Positions 16,792-24,193 of a stretch of DNA of 40,057 nucleotides are shown piece by piece. This stretch comes from Nonomuraea zeae. GTDB lineage: Bacteria; Actinomycetota; Actinomycetes; Streptosporangiales; Streptosporangiaceae. Each line of letters begins with the position of its first letter. The first letter of the stretch is position 1. A program made the translations under genes and the position numbers. The notes below the pieces were generated by a model. It made no database searches. It had not been told where the DNA came from and was given only the letters and a program-made list of their open reading frames with translations. The stretch lies in NCBI RefSeq assembly GCF_005889725.1, contig NZ_VCKX01000093.1:1-40057 (forward strand). Reading direction: 5' to 3'.

Positions 16792-18186
16792 ATGGCATTG
16801 CGGAAACAGTCGATGGGTGTGGTCGCGGTCCTCGCCGCGACCGGGCTGGGGCTCGCCGCCTGCGGCCAGTCCTCCGGCGGCGGGGGTGGTGGTGACGCCA
16901 TCGAGCTGACGATCGCCCAGAACGCCATCGCGGGCGGCAAGAACGCCGCGGCCGCGGACTTCATCGCGAATTGGGTCATCCCCAAGTTCGAGGCTGCGCA
17001 GAAGGCGAAGGGCAAGAACGTCACGGTCAAGTTCGTCCCCAGCGGGGTCGACGACGAACAGTACAAGACCAAGCTCTCCCTCGACCTCAAGTCAGGCAAG
17101 GGCGCGGACGTGATCGACATCGACGGCATCTGGGCCGGCGAGTTCGCCGAGGCGGGCTATCTCAAGCCCCTGCCGGAGCTGGTCGGGCCCGAGGCCGAGA
17201 GCTGGGACGGCTGGGCCCAGATCCCCGAGGCCGTCCAGGGCATGACGGAGTTCAACGGCAAGAGGTACGCCCTGCCCGTCGGCACCGACGGCCGGGTGCT
17301 CTACTTCAACAAGACGCTCTTCCAGAAGGCCGGGCTCCCCGCCGACTGGCAGCCGAAGAGCTGGCAGGAGATCCTCGACGCCGGGACCAAGCTGAAGTCC
17401 TCCGGCGTGCCCGTGCCGCTGCAGATCAACGCCGGCACCGCCATGGGCGAGGCCACCTCGATGCAGGGCGTGCTGCCGCTGCTCGCGGGCGCGGGCGGAG
17501 AGGTGCAGAAGGACGGCAAGTGGAGCGGCGCCACGCAGCCGCTGAAGGACGCGCTCGGCTTCTACCAGAAGATCTACGGCGGCGGCCTCGGCGACCCCAA
17601 GCTCCAGCAGGAGGCCAAGGGCCGCGACAAGTCGTTCCAGCAGTTCGCCCAGGGCAAGATCGGCATCCTGATGGAGGGCGACTACTTCTGGCGCGGCGTG
17701 GTCAACCCCAAGACGGGCGTGGCCAAGATGGCCGACCGTGACCAGACCGTCGGCTACGCCATGATCCCGGCCATCGAGGCCGGCAAGGGCCTGCGCGGCC
17801 AGGACTTCGTGAGCATGTCCGGCGGCGCGCTGCGCACCGTGAACCCCAACAGCAAGCACCCCAAGGAAGCCTTCGAGCTGGCGGCCTTCACGCTGTCGCC
17901 CGACGCGCTGAAGGAGGAGACCAAGGACGGCAACGTCCGCGTCACCCCGCGGACCGACGTCAACAAGGAGATCCTCGCGGGTGAGCCGCTGCTGACCTTC
18001 ATCTCGGAGAAGGTGCTGCCGCTGACGGCCTACCGGCCGCCGGTCGCGGCCTATCCGCAGGTGTCGGTGGCGCTGCAGGAGGCGACCGCCGCGGTCGTCG
18101 GAGGCACGGCGCCCGACCAGGCGGCGGCCGACTATCAGAAGAAGCTCGAAGGAATCGCCGGTGGCGCAGGCAACATCGCCTCCTGA
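16792..18186 (+). CDS. sugar ABC transporter substrate-binding lipoprotein
   Basis: A 464-residue family-1 extracellular solute-binding protein for a CUT1-type sugar importer. ATG 16792 has GGAGG 6 bases upstream. The signal peptide ends in the lipobox LAAC with Cys24, then a Ser/Gly linker. The mature part shows GADVIDIDGIWAGEFAEAGYL and KRYALPVGTDGRVLYFNKTLF, typical of the family. Ligand is not readable from sequence. It heads an eight-gene rightward operon with inositol-type enzymes and an alpha-mannosidase, so I infer a glycoside ligand. The downstream permease starts within its last 26 bases. Confidence 0.92.
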   Translation: MALRKQSMGVVAVLAATGLGLAACGQSSGGGGGGDAIELTIAQNAIAGGKNAAAADFIANWVIPKFEAAQKAKGKNVTVKFVPSGVDDEQYKTKLSLDLKSGKGADVIDIDGIWAGEFAEAGYLKPLPELVGPEAESWDGWAQIPEAVQGMTEFNGKRYALPVGTDGRVLYFNKTLFQKAGLPADWQPKSWQEILDAGTKLKSSGVPVPLQINAGTAMGEATSMQGVLPLLAGAGGEVQKDGKWSGATQPLKDALGFYQKIYGGGLGDPKLQQEAKGRDKSFQQFAQGKIGILMEGDYFWRGVVNPKTGVAKMADRDQTVGYAMIPAIEAGKGLRGQDFVSMSGGALRTVNPNSKHPKEAFELAAFTLSPDALKEETKDGNVRVTPRTDVNKEILAGEPLLTFISEKVLPLTAYRPPVAAYPQVSVALQEATAAVVGGTAPDQAAADYQKKLEGIAGGAGNIAS

Positions 18187-19108
18187 GGCGCCTGAGGCCC
18201 CCGAGCCGGTCGAGGAGACCAGGCCCGCCCGCCGCTACAGCTCGGACGCGGCGGGCCTGGGCAGGCTGCGGGCGGGGGCCTTCGCCGCGCCCGCCCTGCT
18301 GCTCATCGCGGTCTTCCTGGTCTTCCCGGCCCTGTGGGTGCTCTATCTCGGGCTCACGAACTACCGGCTGACCGGGGCCGCGGCCGCGGAGCCCCAGTTC
18401 GTCGGGCTGGACAACCTCATCGGCGCGGTCTCGAACCCCGAATTCTGGAGCTCGACCTGGCTGACCGCGCAGTTCGTGCTCGGCTCGGCCGTCATCGGCC
18501 AGGTCGGGCTCGGCTTCGGCATCGCGTGGCTGCTGCGCGACCGGCGCGGGCCGCTGAAGCGGCTGGTGGAGGGCCTGGTCATCCTGGCCTGGATCCTGCC
18601 CAGCGCGGTGGTGTCGTTCCTGTGGGTGGCGCTGCTCGACCGCGACGGCGGCACGCTCAACGCGCTGCTCGGCCTGCCCGGCTTCGCCTGGCTGCTCGAC
18701 CACCCGATGCTGTCGATCATCGTGTTCAACACCTGGCGCGGCACGGCGTTCTCGATGATGCTGTACGGCGCCGCGCTCGGGAACGTCCCGCCCTCCCACC
18801 TGGAGAGCGCCCGGCTGGCCGGGGCCTCCGGCTGGCAGCAGCTCAGGGACGTGGTCTTCCCGCACATCAGAGGCCACATCCTGACGAACCTGCTGCTCAT
18901 CAGCCTGTGGACGTTCAACGACTTCACCCCCTTCCTGCTCACCGCGGGCGGCCCCGACGGCAAGTCCGAGGTGCTGGCCGTGCACGTGTACAAGGTGGCG
19001 CTGCAGAGCGGCGAGCTGGGCTACGGCGCGGCCGTGTCCACGATCATCCTGTTGATCAACCTGGTCGTGGCGGTGTTCTACCTGCGGCTGCTCCGGAGCA
19101 AGAAATGA
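18161..19108 (+). CDS. sugar ABC transporter permease (MalF type)
   Basis: Transmembrane subunit of the importer, 315 residues. The GTG at 18161 lies inside the end of the binding-protein gene, with AAGGA 7 bases upstream, so the two are translationally coupled. A ~35-residue Pro/Glu/Arg-rich cytoplasmic N-terminus is followed by six membrane helices. The EAA coupling loop is recognisable as ESARLAGASGWQQLRDVVFP, the contact site for the ATPase. FTPFLLTAGGPDGKSEVLAV is characteristic of MalF/UgpA-like permeases. Confidence 0.92.
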   Translation: MAQATSPPEAPEAPEPVEETRPARRYSSDAAGLGRLRAGAFAAPALLLIAVFLVFPALWVLYLGLTNYRLTGAAAAEPQFVGLDNLIGAVSNPEFWSSTWLTAQFVLGSAVIGQVGLGFGIAWLLRDRRGPLKRLVEGLVILAWILPSAVVSFLWVALLDRDGGTLNALLGLPGFAWLLDHPMLSIIVFNTWRGTAFSMMLYGAALGNVPPSHLESARLAGASGWQQLRDVVFPHIRGHILTNLLLISLWTFNDFTPFLLTAGGPDGKSEVLAVHVYKVALQSGELGYGAAVSTIILLINLVVAVFYLRLLRSKK

Positions 19109-19923
19109 CGCGCTTCGTCCTGGGCCGGATCGGCTTCTACACGCTGATCGCGGTGCTGCTGGCCTTCTTCACGATCCCGCTGCTGTGGCTGGTGACCGCG
19201 CCGTTCACCTCGGACCCCACCTACGAGGTCTCGGTGCCCGACTTCACCTGGGACAACTTCCGGGCGGTCGTGGAGCATCCGTACGCGCTGCCGTCGCTGC
19301 TGAACTCGGTGGTGCTCTCGGTGGGGACGGCCGTGCTGGTCGTGGCGATGGCGGCGCTGGCGGCGTACGCGCTGAGCCGGGTGCGGCTGCCCGGCCGGGA
19401 CGCCCTGCTGTACGCGCTGCTGCTGCTCTCGTCGATCATCACGGGGACGGCGGCCATGGTGCCGCTGTTCCAGCTCGCGGTGGAGCTCAACCTCATCGAC
19501 TCCCAGTTCGGCCTGATCCTCATCCTGACCGGCGGGCTGCTGCCCGCGGCGATCTTCATGCTCAAGGACTTCATGGACGCCACGCCGAAGTCCTATGAGG
19601 AGTCGGCCCGGGTGTTCGGGGCCACGCCGCTGCAGATCGTGCGGCATGTGGTGGTTCCCCTGGTGCGCCCCGGGCTGGCCACGATCGCGGTCTGGGCCGT
19701 GGCCAACGTGTGGGGGAACTTCCTGATGCCGTACCTGTTGCTGAGCGACGTCGAGAAGCAGCCCGCGGCCGTGATCACGTACACGCTGTACACCGAGGGC
19801 GGCCAGGCCAACCTCAGCATGCTGTCCACGTTCGGTCTGCTGTACTCGGTCCCCGTGGTGCTCATGTACCTGTTCGTCAGCAAGAAGTATGGCTTCCGCT
19901 TCCACGGAGGGATCAAGCGTTAA
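19105..19923 (+). CDS. carbohydrate ABC transporter permease (MalG type)
   Basis: Second transmembrane subunit, 272 residues and six helices. The EAA loop reads EESARVFGATPLQIVRHVVV. Its ATG overlaps the stop of the MalF-type gene (ATGA). It ends KYGFRFHGGIKR, a common MalG/UgpE-like C-terminal arrangement. Its stop overlaps the ATPase start (TAATG). These overlaps indicate one importer complex produced at matched levels. Confidence 0.92.
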   Translation: MTRFVLGRIGFYTLIAVLLAFFTIPLLWLVTAPFTSDPTYEVSVPDFTWDNFRAVVEHPYALPSLLNSVVLSVGTAVLVVAMAALAAYALSRVRLPGRDALLYALLLLSSIITGTAAMVPLFQLAVELNLIDSQFGLILILTGGLLPAAIFMLKDFMDATPKSYEESARVFGATPLQIVRHVVVPLVRPGLATIAVWAVANVWGNFLMPYLLLSDVEKQPAAVITYTLYTEGGQANLSMLSTFGLLYSVPVVLMYLFVSKKYGFRFHGGIKR

Positions 19924-20987
19924 TGGCCGCCATCGAACTACGCGGGCTGACCAAGGTCTATCCCGGCGGGGTGAAAGCCCTCGACGCGCTCGACCTGGCC
20001 GTCCCCGACGGCGAGTTCTTCGCCCTGCTCGGCCCCTCCGGCTGCGGCAAGACCACGCTGCTGCGCACGATCGCCGGGCTGGAGACCGCCACGGGCGGGT
20101 CCGTGGTGATCGGCGGACGCGACGTGACCGGGGTGCAGCCGGGCGGCCGGGACATCGCCATGGTCTTCCAGGACTACGCGCTGTTCCCGCACATGGACGT
20201 CACGGACAACATCGCCTACCCGCTGCGGATCAAGAAGGTCGCCAAGGGGGCGCGCCGCGACAAGGCCGCCGAGGTGGGGGCCCGGCTGGGGCTCGACCAG
20301 CTCATGGACCGACGGCCCGGCCAGCTCTCCGGCGGGCAGCAGCAGCGGGTGGCCCTGGCCAGGGTCATGGCCACGCAGGCGCAGGCGTTCCTGTTCGACG
20401 AGCCGCTGTCCAACCTGGACGCCAGGCTCCGGCTCGAAGCGCGTACGTTCCTGAAGAAGCTCCAGCGCGAGCTGGGCGTCACCACCGTCTTCGTCACGCA
20501 CGACCAGGCGGAGGCGCTGGCCATGGCCGACAGGATGGCCGTCATGGAGGTCGGTCACATCCGGCAGATCGGGACGCCGGCCGAGGTGTTCCAGCGGCCC
20601 GCGAACACGTTCGTGGCCGGATTCATCGGCTCGACGCCCATGAACCTGCTGGACGGGGCCGTACGAGGTGACACGCTGGACGTGGCAGGGTGCAAGGTCG
20701 CCGTCCCGGCCGCGGCGGAGGGGCGGCTGATCGACGGGGAGAAGATCGTGTACGGCGTACGGCCCGAGTACATGGCCTACTCGGCCGGGCCCGCGGAGGG
20801 CGCGCTGGGCGGAAAGGTGGCCATCGTGGAGAACCTGGGCGCGTCCCACCTGGTGACCCTCGACGTCAACGACGTGAGCGTGCAGGCCGTCGTGCCCGAG
20901 GGGAGCGAGCCCGAGATCGGCGACGAGGGCTACGCGGTGCCCAGGCGCGACCGGGCCCTCGTCTACCGGGACGGTGAGTTGGTGTGA
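19923..20987 (+). CDS. sugar ABC transporter ATP-binding protein (MsmK/UgpC type)
   Basis: Energising subunit of the importer, 354 residues. Walker A is GPSGCGKTT (37-45), the Q-loop lies in MVFQDYALFPHMDV, the signature is LSGGQQQRVALARV, Walker B is FLFDEPLSNLDA, and the H-loop is VTHDQAEAL. A C-terminal regulatory (MalK/TOBE-like) domain of about 110 residues follows. Many actinobacteria use one shared MsiK-type ATPase for several sugar importers. Here a dedicated ATPase is encoded in the operon, making the transporter self-contained. Confidence 0.94.
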   Translation: MAAIELRGLTKVYPGGVKALDALDLAVPDGEFFALLGPSGCGKTTLLRTIAGLETATGGSVVIGGRDVTGVQPGGRDIAMVFQDYALFPHMDVTDNIAYPLRIKKVAKGARRDKAAEVGARLGLDQLMDRRPGQLSGGQQQRVALARVMATQAQAFLFDEPLSNLDARLRLEARTFLKKLQRELGVTTVFVTHDQAEALAMADRMAVMEVGHIRQIGTPAEVFQRPANTFVAGFIGSTPMNLLDGAVRGDTLDVAGCKVAVPAAAEGRLIDGEKIVYGVRPEYMAYSAGPAEGALGGKVAIVENLGASHLVTLDVNDVSVQAVVPEGSEPEIGDEGYAVPRRDRALVYRDGELV

Positions 20988-22162
20988 ACAGGCACTGGAG
21001 TCTGGACGACCGGCTGGAGCAGATCCTGCGGGAGGTCCCGTTCGAGGTGCCCGCCGGCACCGCGGCCGTGACCGTCCGGCTGGGCTACGACAGGTCGCAG
21101 GGCGTGATCGACCTCGGGTGCGGCGCGCCCGACGGGTTCCGCGGCTGGTCGGGAGGCGCCCGCGACGAGTACACGATCACCTCGGGCTGGGCGACCCCCG
21201 GCTACCTGCCGGGCGAGCCCGAGCCGGGCACCTGGCACGTGTGGCTGCGGCTGCACCGCATCCCGCCGGAGGGGCTCGACTACACGCTGGAGATCACCAC
21301 GGAGACCGTCGCCCCGCCGGAGCCGGTCACCGCCGAGCCCCCGCACGGCGAGCGCCCGCCACGGCGCGACCTGCCCGACGTCGACGGCCTGCGCTGGTAC
21401 GCCGGGGACTTCCACGCCCACACCGTGCACAGCGACGGCAGCCTGACCATCGCCGAGCTGGCCGAGCGGGCATATGGCCGCGGGCTGGACTTCCTGGCCG
21501 TCACCGACCACAACACCGTCAGCCACCACCCCTGGCTGGCGAAGATCGGGCGGGACATCACGCTCATCCCCGGCCAGGAGGTCACCACCGACCGGGGCCA
21601 CGCGAACGTGTTCGGCGACGTCGGCTGGGTGGACTTCCGGCAGCCCGCGGACTCGTGGGTCGAGCACGCCGAGCGCGCGGGCGGCCTGATCTCGATCAAC
21701 CACCCGCTCGGCGGTGACTGCGCCTGGCTGCTGCCGATCAGCCGCCGGCCCAGGGTCGCCGAGGTCTGGAGCTCCGGCTGGTGGGACCGCCGCTGGGGCG
21801 CGCCGCTGGCCTGGGCCGACGCCTGGCGCGACGACGTGATCGCGATCGGCGGCAGCGACTTCCACCGCGACGGCTCCGACGGCCAGCCCGGGTCGCCCAC
21901 GACCTGGGTGCTGGCCGAGGACCCCGGCGCGGTGCTGGACGGCGTGCGGGCCGGGCGCACCGCCGTCTCCACGAGCCCCGACGGGCCGCTGCTGGTCAGG
22001 CTGGGCGACGAGCTGCTGGCGCTGGACGCCGACGGCCTGGTGCTGGTCCGCCCGGACGGTGACCGGCAGGTGGTGCGCGGCGAGCGCGTGCTGGTGCGCG
22101 CAGGATCAGGACGGCACCGGCTGGAAACGTACGAGAACGAGGTGATCGCCCTATGCGAGTGA
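20984..22162 (+). CDS. PHP-domain metallohydrolase (CehA/McbA-like)
   Basis: A 392-residue cytoplasmic protein. The first ~135 residues form a beta-rich domain I do not recognise by name. The PHP domain follows, with metal ligands in GDFHAHTVHSDG (HAH at 144-146), AVTDHN, the lone Glu in IPGQEVTTDRG, INHPLGG and GGSDFH. PHP enzymes of this type are phosphoesterases or related hydrolases; some CehA/McbA relatives hydrolyse carbamate or ester bonds. It starts with GTG overlapping the ATPase stop (GTGA). Placed between a sugar importer and inositol-type enzymes, it may remove a phosphate or phosphodiester group from the imported ligand. That is inference. Confidence 0.85.
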   Translation: MNRHWSLDDRLEQILREVPFEVPAGTAAVTVRLGYDRSQGVIDLGCGAPDGFRGWSGGARDEYTITSGWATPGYLPGEPEPGTWHVWLRLHRIPPEGLDYTLEITTETVAPPEPVTAEPPHGERPPRRDLPDVDGLRWYAGDFHAHTVHSDGSLTIAELAERAYGRGLDFLAVTDHNTVSHHPWLAKIGRDITLIPGQEVTTDRGHANVFGDVGWVDFRQPADSWVEHAERAGGLISINHPLGGDCAWLLPISRRPRVAEVWSSGWWDRRWGAPLAWADAWRDDVIAIGGSDFHRDGSDGQPGSPTTWVLAEDPGAVLDGVRAGRTAVSTSPDGPLLVRLGDELLALDADGLVLVRPDGDRQVVRGERVLVRAGSGRHRLETYENEVIALCE

Positions 22163-22202
22163 GCATCCGGGCGAACGAGCCGCCGACGAACGGAGTGAGG
22201 CC

Positions 22203-23108
22203 ATGAGCCCCCGCGTGAGGAAAGTCGCCAACGCCCCCGTGAGCTTCGGCGTGTTCGAGCTGAGCGACGCGCCGCCCCCGCTGACCGCGGACGAGATGGT
22301 CAGCGCGCTGTCCGAGGCCGGCTACGAGGGCATCGACTCCGGTCCGATCGGCTACCTGGGCACCGGCTCCGAGCTGGCCGACCGGCTCTCCGGCAGCGGC
22401 CTGCTGCTCGCGGGCGGCTGGGTGGACCTGAGGTACGGCGACGCGGAGGCGTTCGAGCGCGGGCTGCCCGCGCTGGAGACCGCGCTTGACGTGTTCGCCG
22501 CCGCGCCCGAGGCGCCGGACGGGCTGGGACCCCGGCCCACGCTGGCCTGCTCGGGCTCGGCCGAGCGCTTCGCGCGGCCCGGCGGGAGCGTTCCAGGGCT
22601 GGCCGCCTCCGAATGGCCCGCCTACGCCGCCCGCGTGCAGGAGGCGGCCGACCGGTGCCGTGAGCGCGGGTTCGAGCCCGCCTTCCACCACCACCTCGGC
22701 ACCTACGTCGAGACCCCGCAGGACGTGGAGCGGCTGCTGGAGCTCACCGACGTGCAGCTCTGCCTCGACACGGGACACCTGCTGCTGGCCGGTGGCGACC
22801 CCGTGACCGCGCTGCGCGAGTGGTCGGAGCGGGTCGGGCACGTCCACATCAAGGACGGCGACACCAAGATCCTGGCCGCCGCCCTGGCCGACGGCTCCGA
22901 CCTGCGCGAGCTCATGGGCCGCGGCGGGTTCGCGCGGCTCGGCGAGGGCGAGCTGGACCTGCCCGCGGTGATCCGCACGCTCGACGAGATCGGCTACGAG
23001 GGCTGGATCATCATCGAGCAGGACACCCTGCCGGGCCGCCGCACGGTGGCCCAGAACATCGCCGACCAGGCCGCCAACCGCCAGAAGCTGAAGGACTTGG
23101 GACTGTGA
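22203..23108 (+). CDS. IolE-like inosose dehydratase / sugar isomerase family TIM barrel
   Basis: A 301-residue xylose-isomerase-like TIM barrel closely resembling IolE (2-keto-myo-inositol dehydratase). Shared features are the opening NAPVSFGVFE, AGYEGIDSGPIGYLG, the metal-site run FHHHLGTYVETPQDVERLLE, LCLDTGHLLLAGGDP, VGHVHIKD and near the end EGWIIIEQD. IolE removes water from inosose to form the diketone that IolD hydrolyses, so this gene would fill the step upstream of iolD on the other arm. A close alternative is a related 3-keto-glycoside-processing isomerase or lyase. ATG 22203 has GGAG upstream. The 40-base gap before it is the largest in the operon. Confidence 0.82.
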   Translation: MSPRVRKVANAPVSFGVFELSDAPPPLTADEMVSALSEAGYEGIDSGPIGYLGTGSELADRLSGSGLLLAGGWVDLRYGDAEAFERGLPALETALDVFAAAPEAPDGLGPRPTLACSGSAERFARPGGSVPGLAASEWPAYAARVQEAADRCRERGFEPAFHHHLGTYVETPQDVERLLELTDVQLCLDTGHLLLAGGDPVTALREWSERVGHVHIKDGDTKILAAALADGSDLRELMGRGGFARLGEGELDLPAVIRTLDEIGYEGWIIIEQDTLPGRRTVAQNIADQAANRQKLKDLGL

Positions 23109-24193
23109 AACTCGCTCTTGTGGGGTGCGGGGCCGTGACGCAGGCGGTGTACGTGCCGCTGCTGTCCAGGCGCCGCGACCTGTTCGAGGTGACGGCCGTC
23201 TGCGACCTGTCGCGCACGCTCGCCGACGCGGTGGGCGACCGGCTGGGCGCGGCCAGGCGCTACACCTCCGTGGCGGACCTGCTGGCCGACGGCGGCTTCG
23301 ACGCGGTCGTCATGCTGTTCTCCGGCTCCCACGGCGACGCCGTGCGCCAGGCGCTCGCCGCCGGCTACGCCGTGCTGTGCGAGAAGCCGCTGGCGCTGAC
23401 CAGGGCCGAGGTGGCCGCGCTGCCCGAGGGGCGGCTGATGGTGGGCTACATGAAGCAGTACGACCCGGCCGTGCGCAGGGCCGAGGAGCTGCTGGCCGAG
23501 CTGGGCGGCCCGGAGGCGGTCAGGTCGGTCGAGGTGACCGTGCTGCACCCGAGCGGGGAGTCGCAGCTCGCGTTCGCGAACCTGACGCAGGCGCGCGACG
23601 TGGACCCGGCGCTGCTGGGCTCGCTGCGGGCGGCCGAGACCGCGCTCGTCTCGCAGGCGCTGGGGGAGCCGGCCTCGGAGGCGGTACGGAACGTGTACGG
23701 AGTATCGCTGGGCTCGATATGCCACGACTTGTCGCTCTTGCGGCGCTTTACCGGGTCGCCTGCCGAAATTTCGTACGTGGACTCGTGGGGCCCCGCGCCC
23801 GGGTCCATCGAGATCTCCGGGTCGCTGCCGGTCGCCGGCCGGTTCGCGATCCGCTGGCACTACATGGAGGACTACCCGGCCTACCGCGAGACCGTGGTCA
23901 TCCACCACGACCGGGGCTCGCTGGAGCTGGTCTTCCCCGCCCCCTACCTGATGAACGCGCCCACGACGCTCACCGTGGTCACCGGCGCGGGCGGCGCGGA
24001 GAGCCGGGCCGAATGGCGTGACGTGGCTGAGGCATTCGAAGTACAGCTCGCCGCCTTCCATGCTTTCGTGAACGATGGCAAGCCGCCGCTCACAGGCGCG
24101 AGCGGCGCCCTGGAGGACATCGTGACGGCTCAGCGGATCGCCGCCCGCTACGCCGTACAGCATGGACTGCCCATTGGAGGGGAAGCAGCGTGA
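23105..24193 (+). CDS. Gfo/Idh/MocA family oxidoreductase
   Basis: A 362-residue NAD(P)-dependent dehydrogenase. The Rossmann loop is ALVGCGAVTQ at the N-terminus, and the family EKP motif is CEKPLALT (Lys near residue 96). A C-terminal alpha/beta substrate domain follows. In myo-inositol dehydrogenase (IolG) the catalytic pair is D-x3-H. Here the matching segment is LGSICHDLSLLRR, with His present but Gly where Asp is expected. It is therefore probably not a standard IolG; it may oxidise a substituted inositol or a sugar ring. The GTG overlaps the IolE-like stop (GTGA), so the two are coupled and likely act in sequence. Confidence 0.85.
   Translation: MKLALVGCGAVTQAVYVPLLSRRRDLFEVTAVCDLSRTLADAVGDRLGAARRYTSVADLLADGGFDAVVMLFSGSHGDAVRQALAAGYAVLCEKPLALTRAEVAALPEGRLMVGYMKQYDPAVRRAEELLAELGGPEAVRSVEVTVLHPSGESQLAFANLTQARDVDPALLGSLRAAETALVSQALGEPASEAVRNVYGVSLGSICHDLSLLRRFTGSPAEISYVDSWGPAPGSIEISGSLPVAGRFAIRWHYMEDYPAYRETVVIHHDRGSLELVFPAPYLMNAPTTLTVVTGAGGAESRAEWRDVAEAFEVQLAAFHAFVNDGKPPLTGASGALEDIVTAQRIAARYAVQHGLPIGGEAA

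Noticed and set aside
20984..22162. PHP protein as histidinol phosphatase or a DNA polymerase subunit
   Set aside because: The N-terminal beta-rich domain, length and operon context differ from both; histidine and replication genes are absent.
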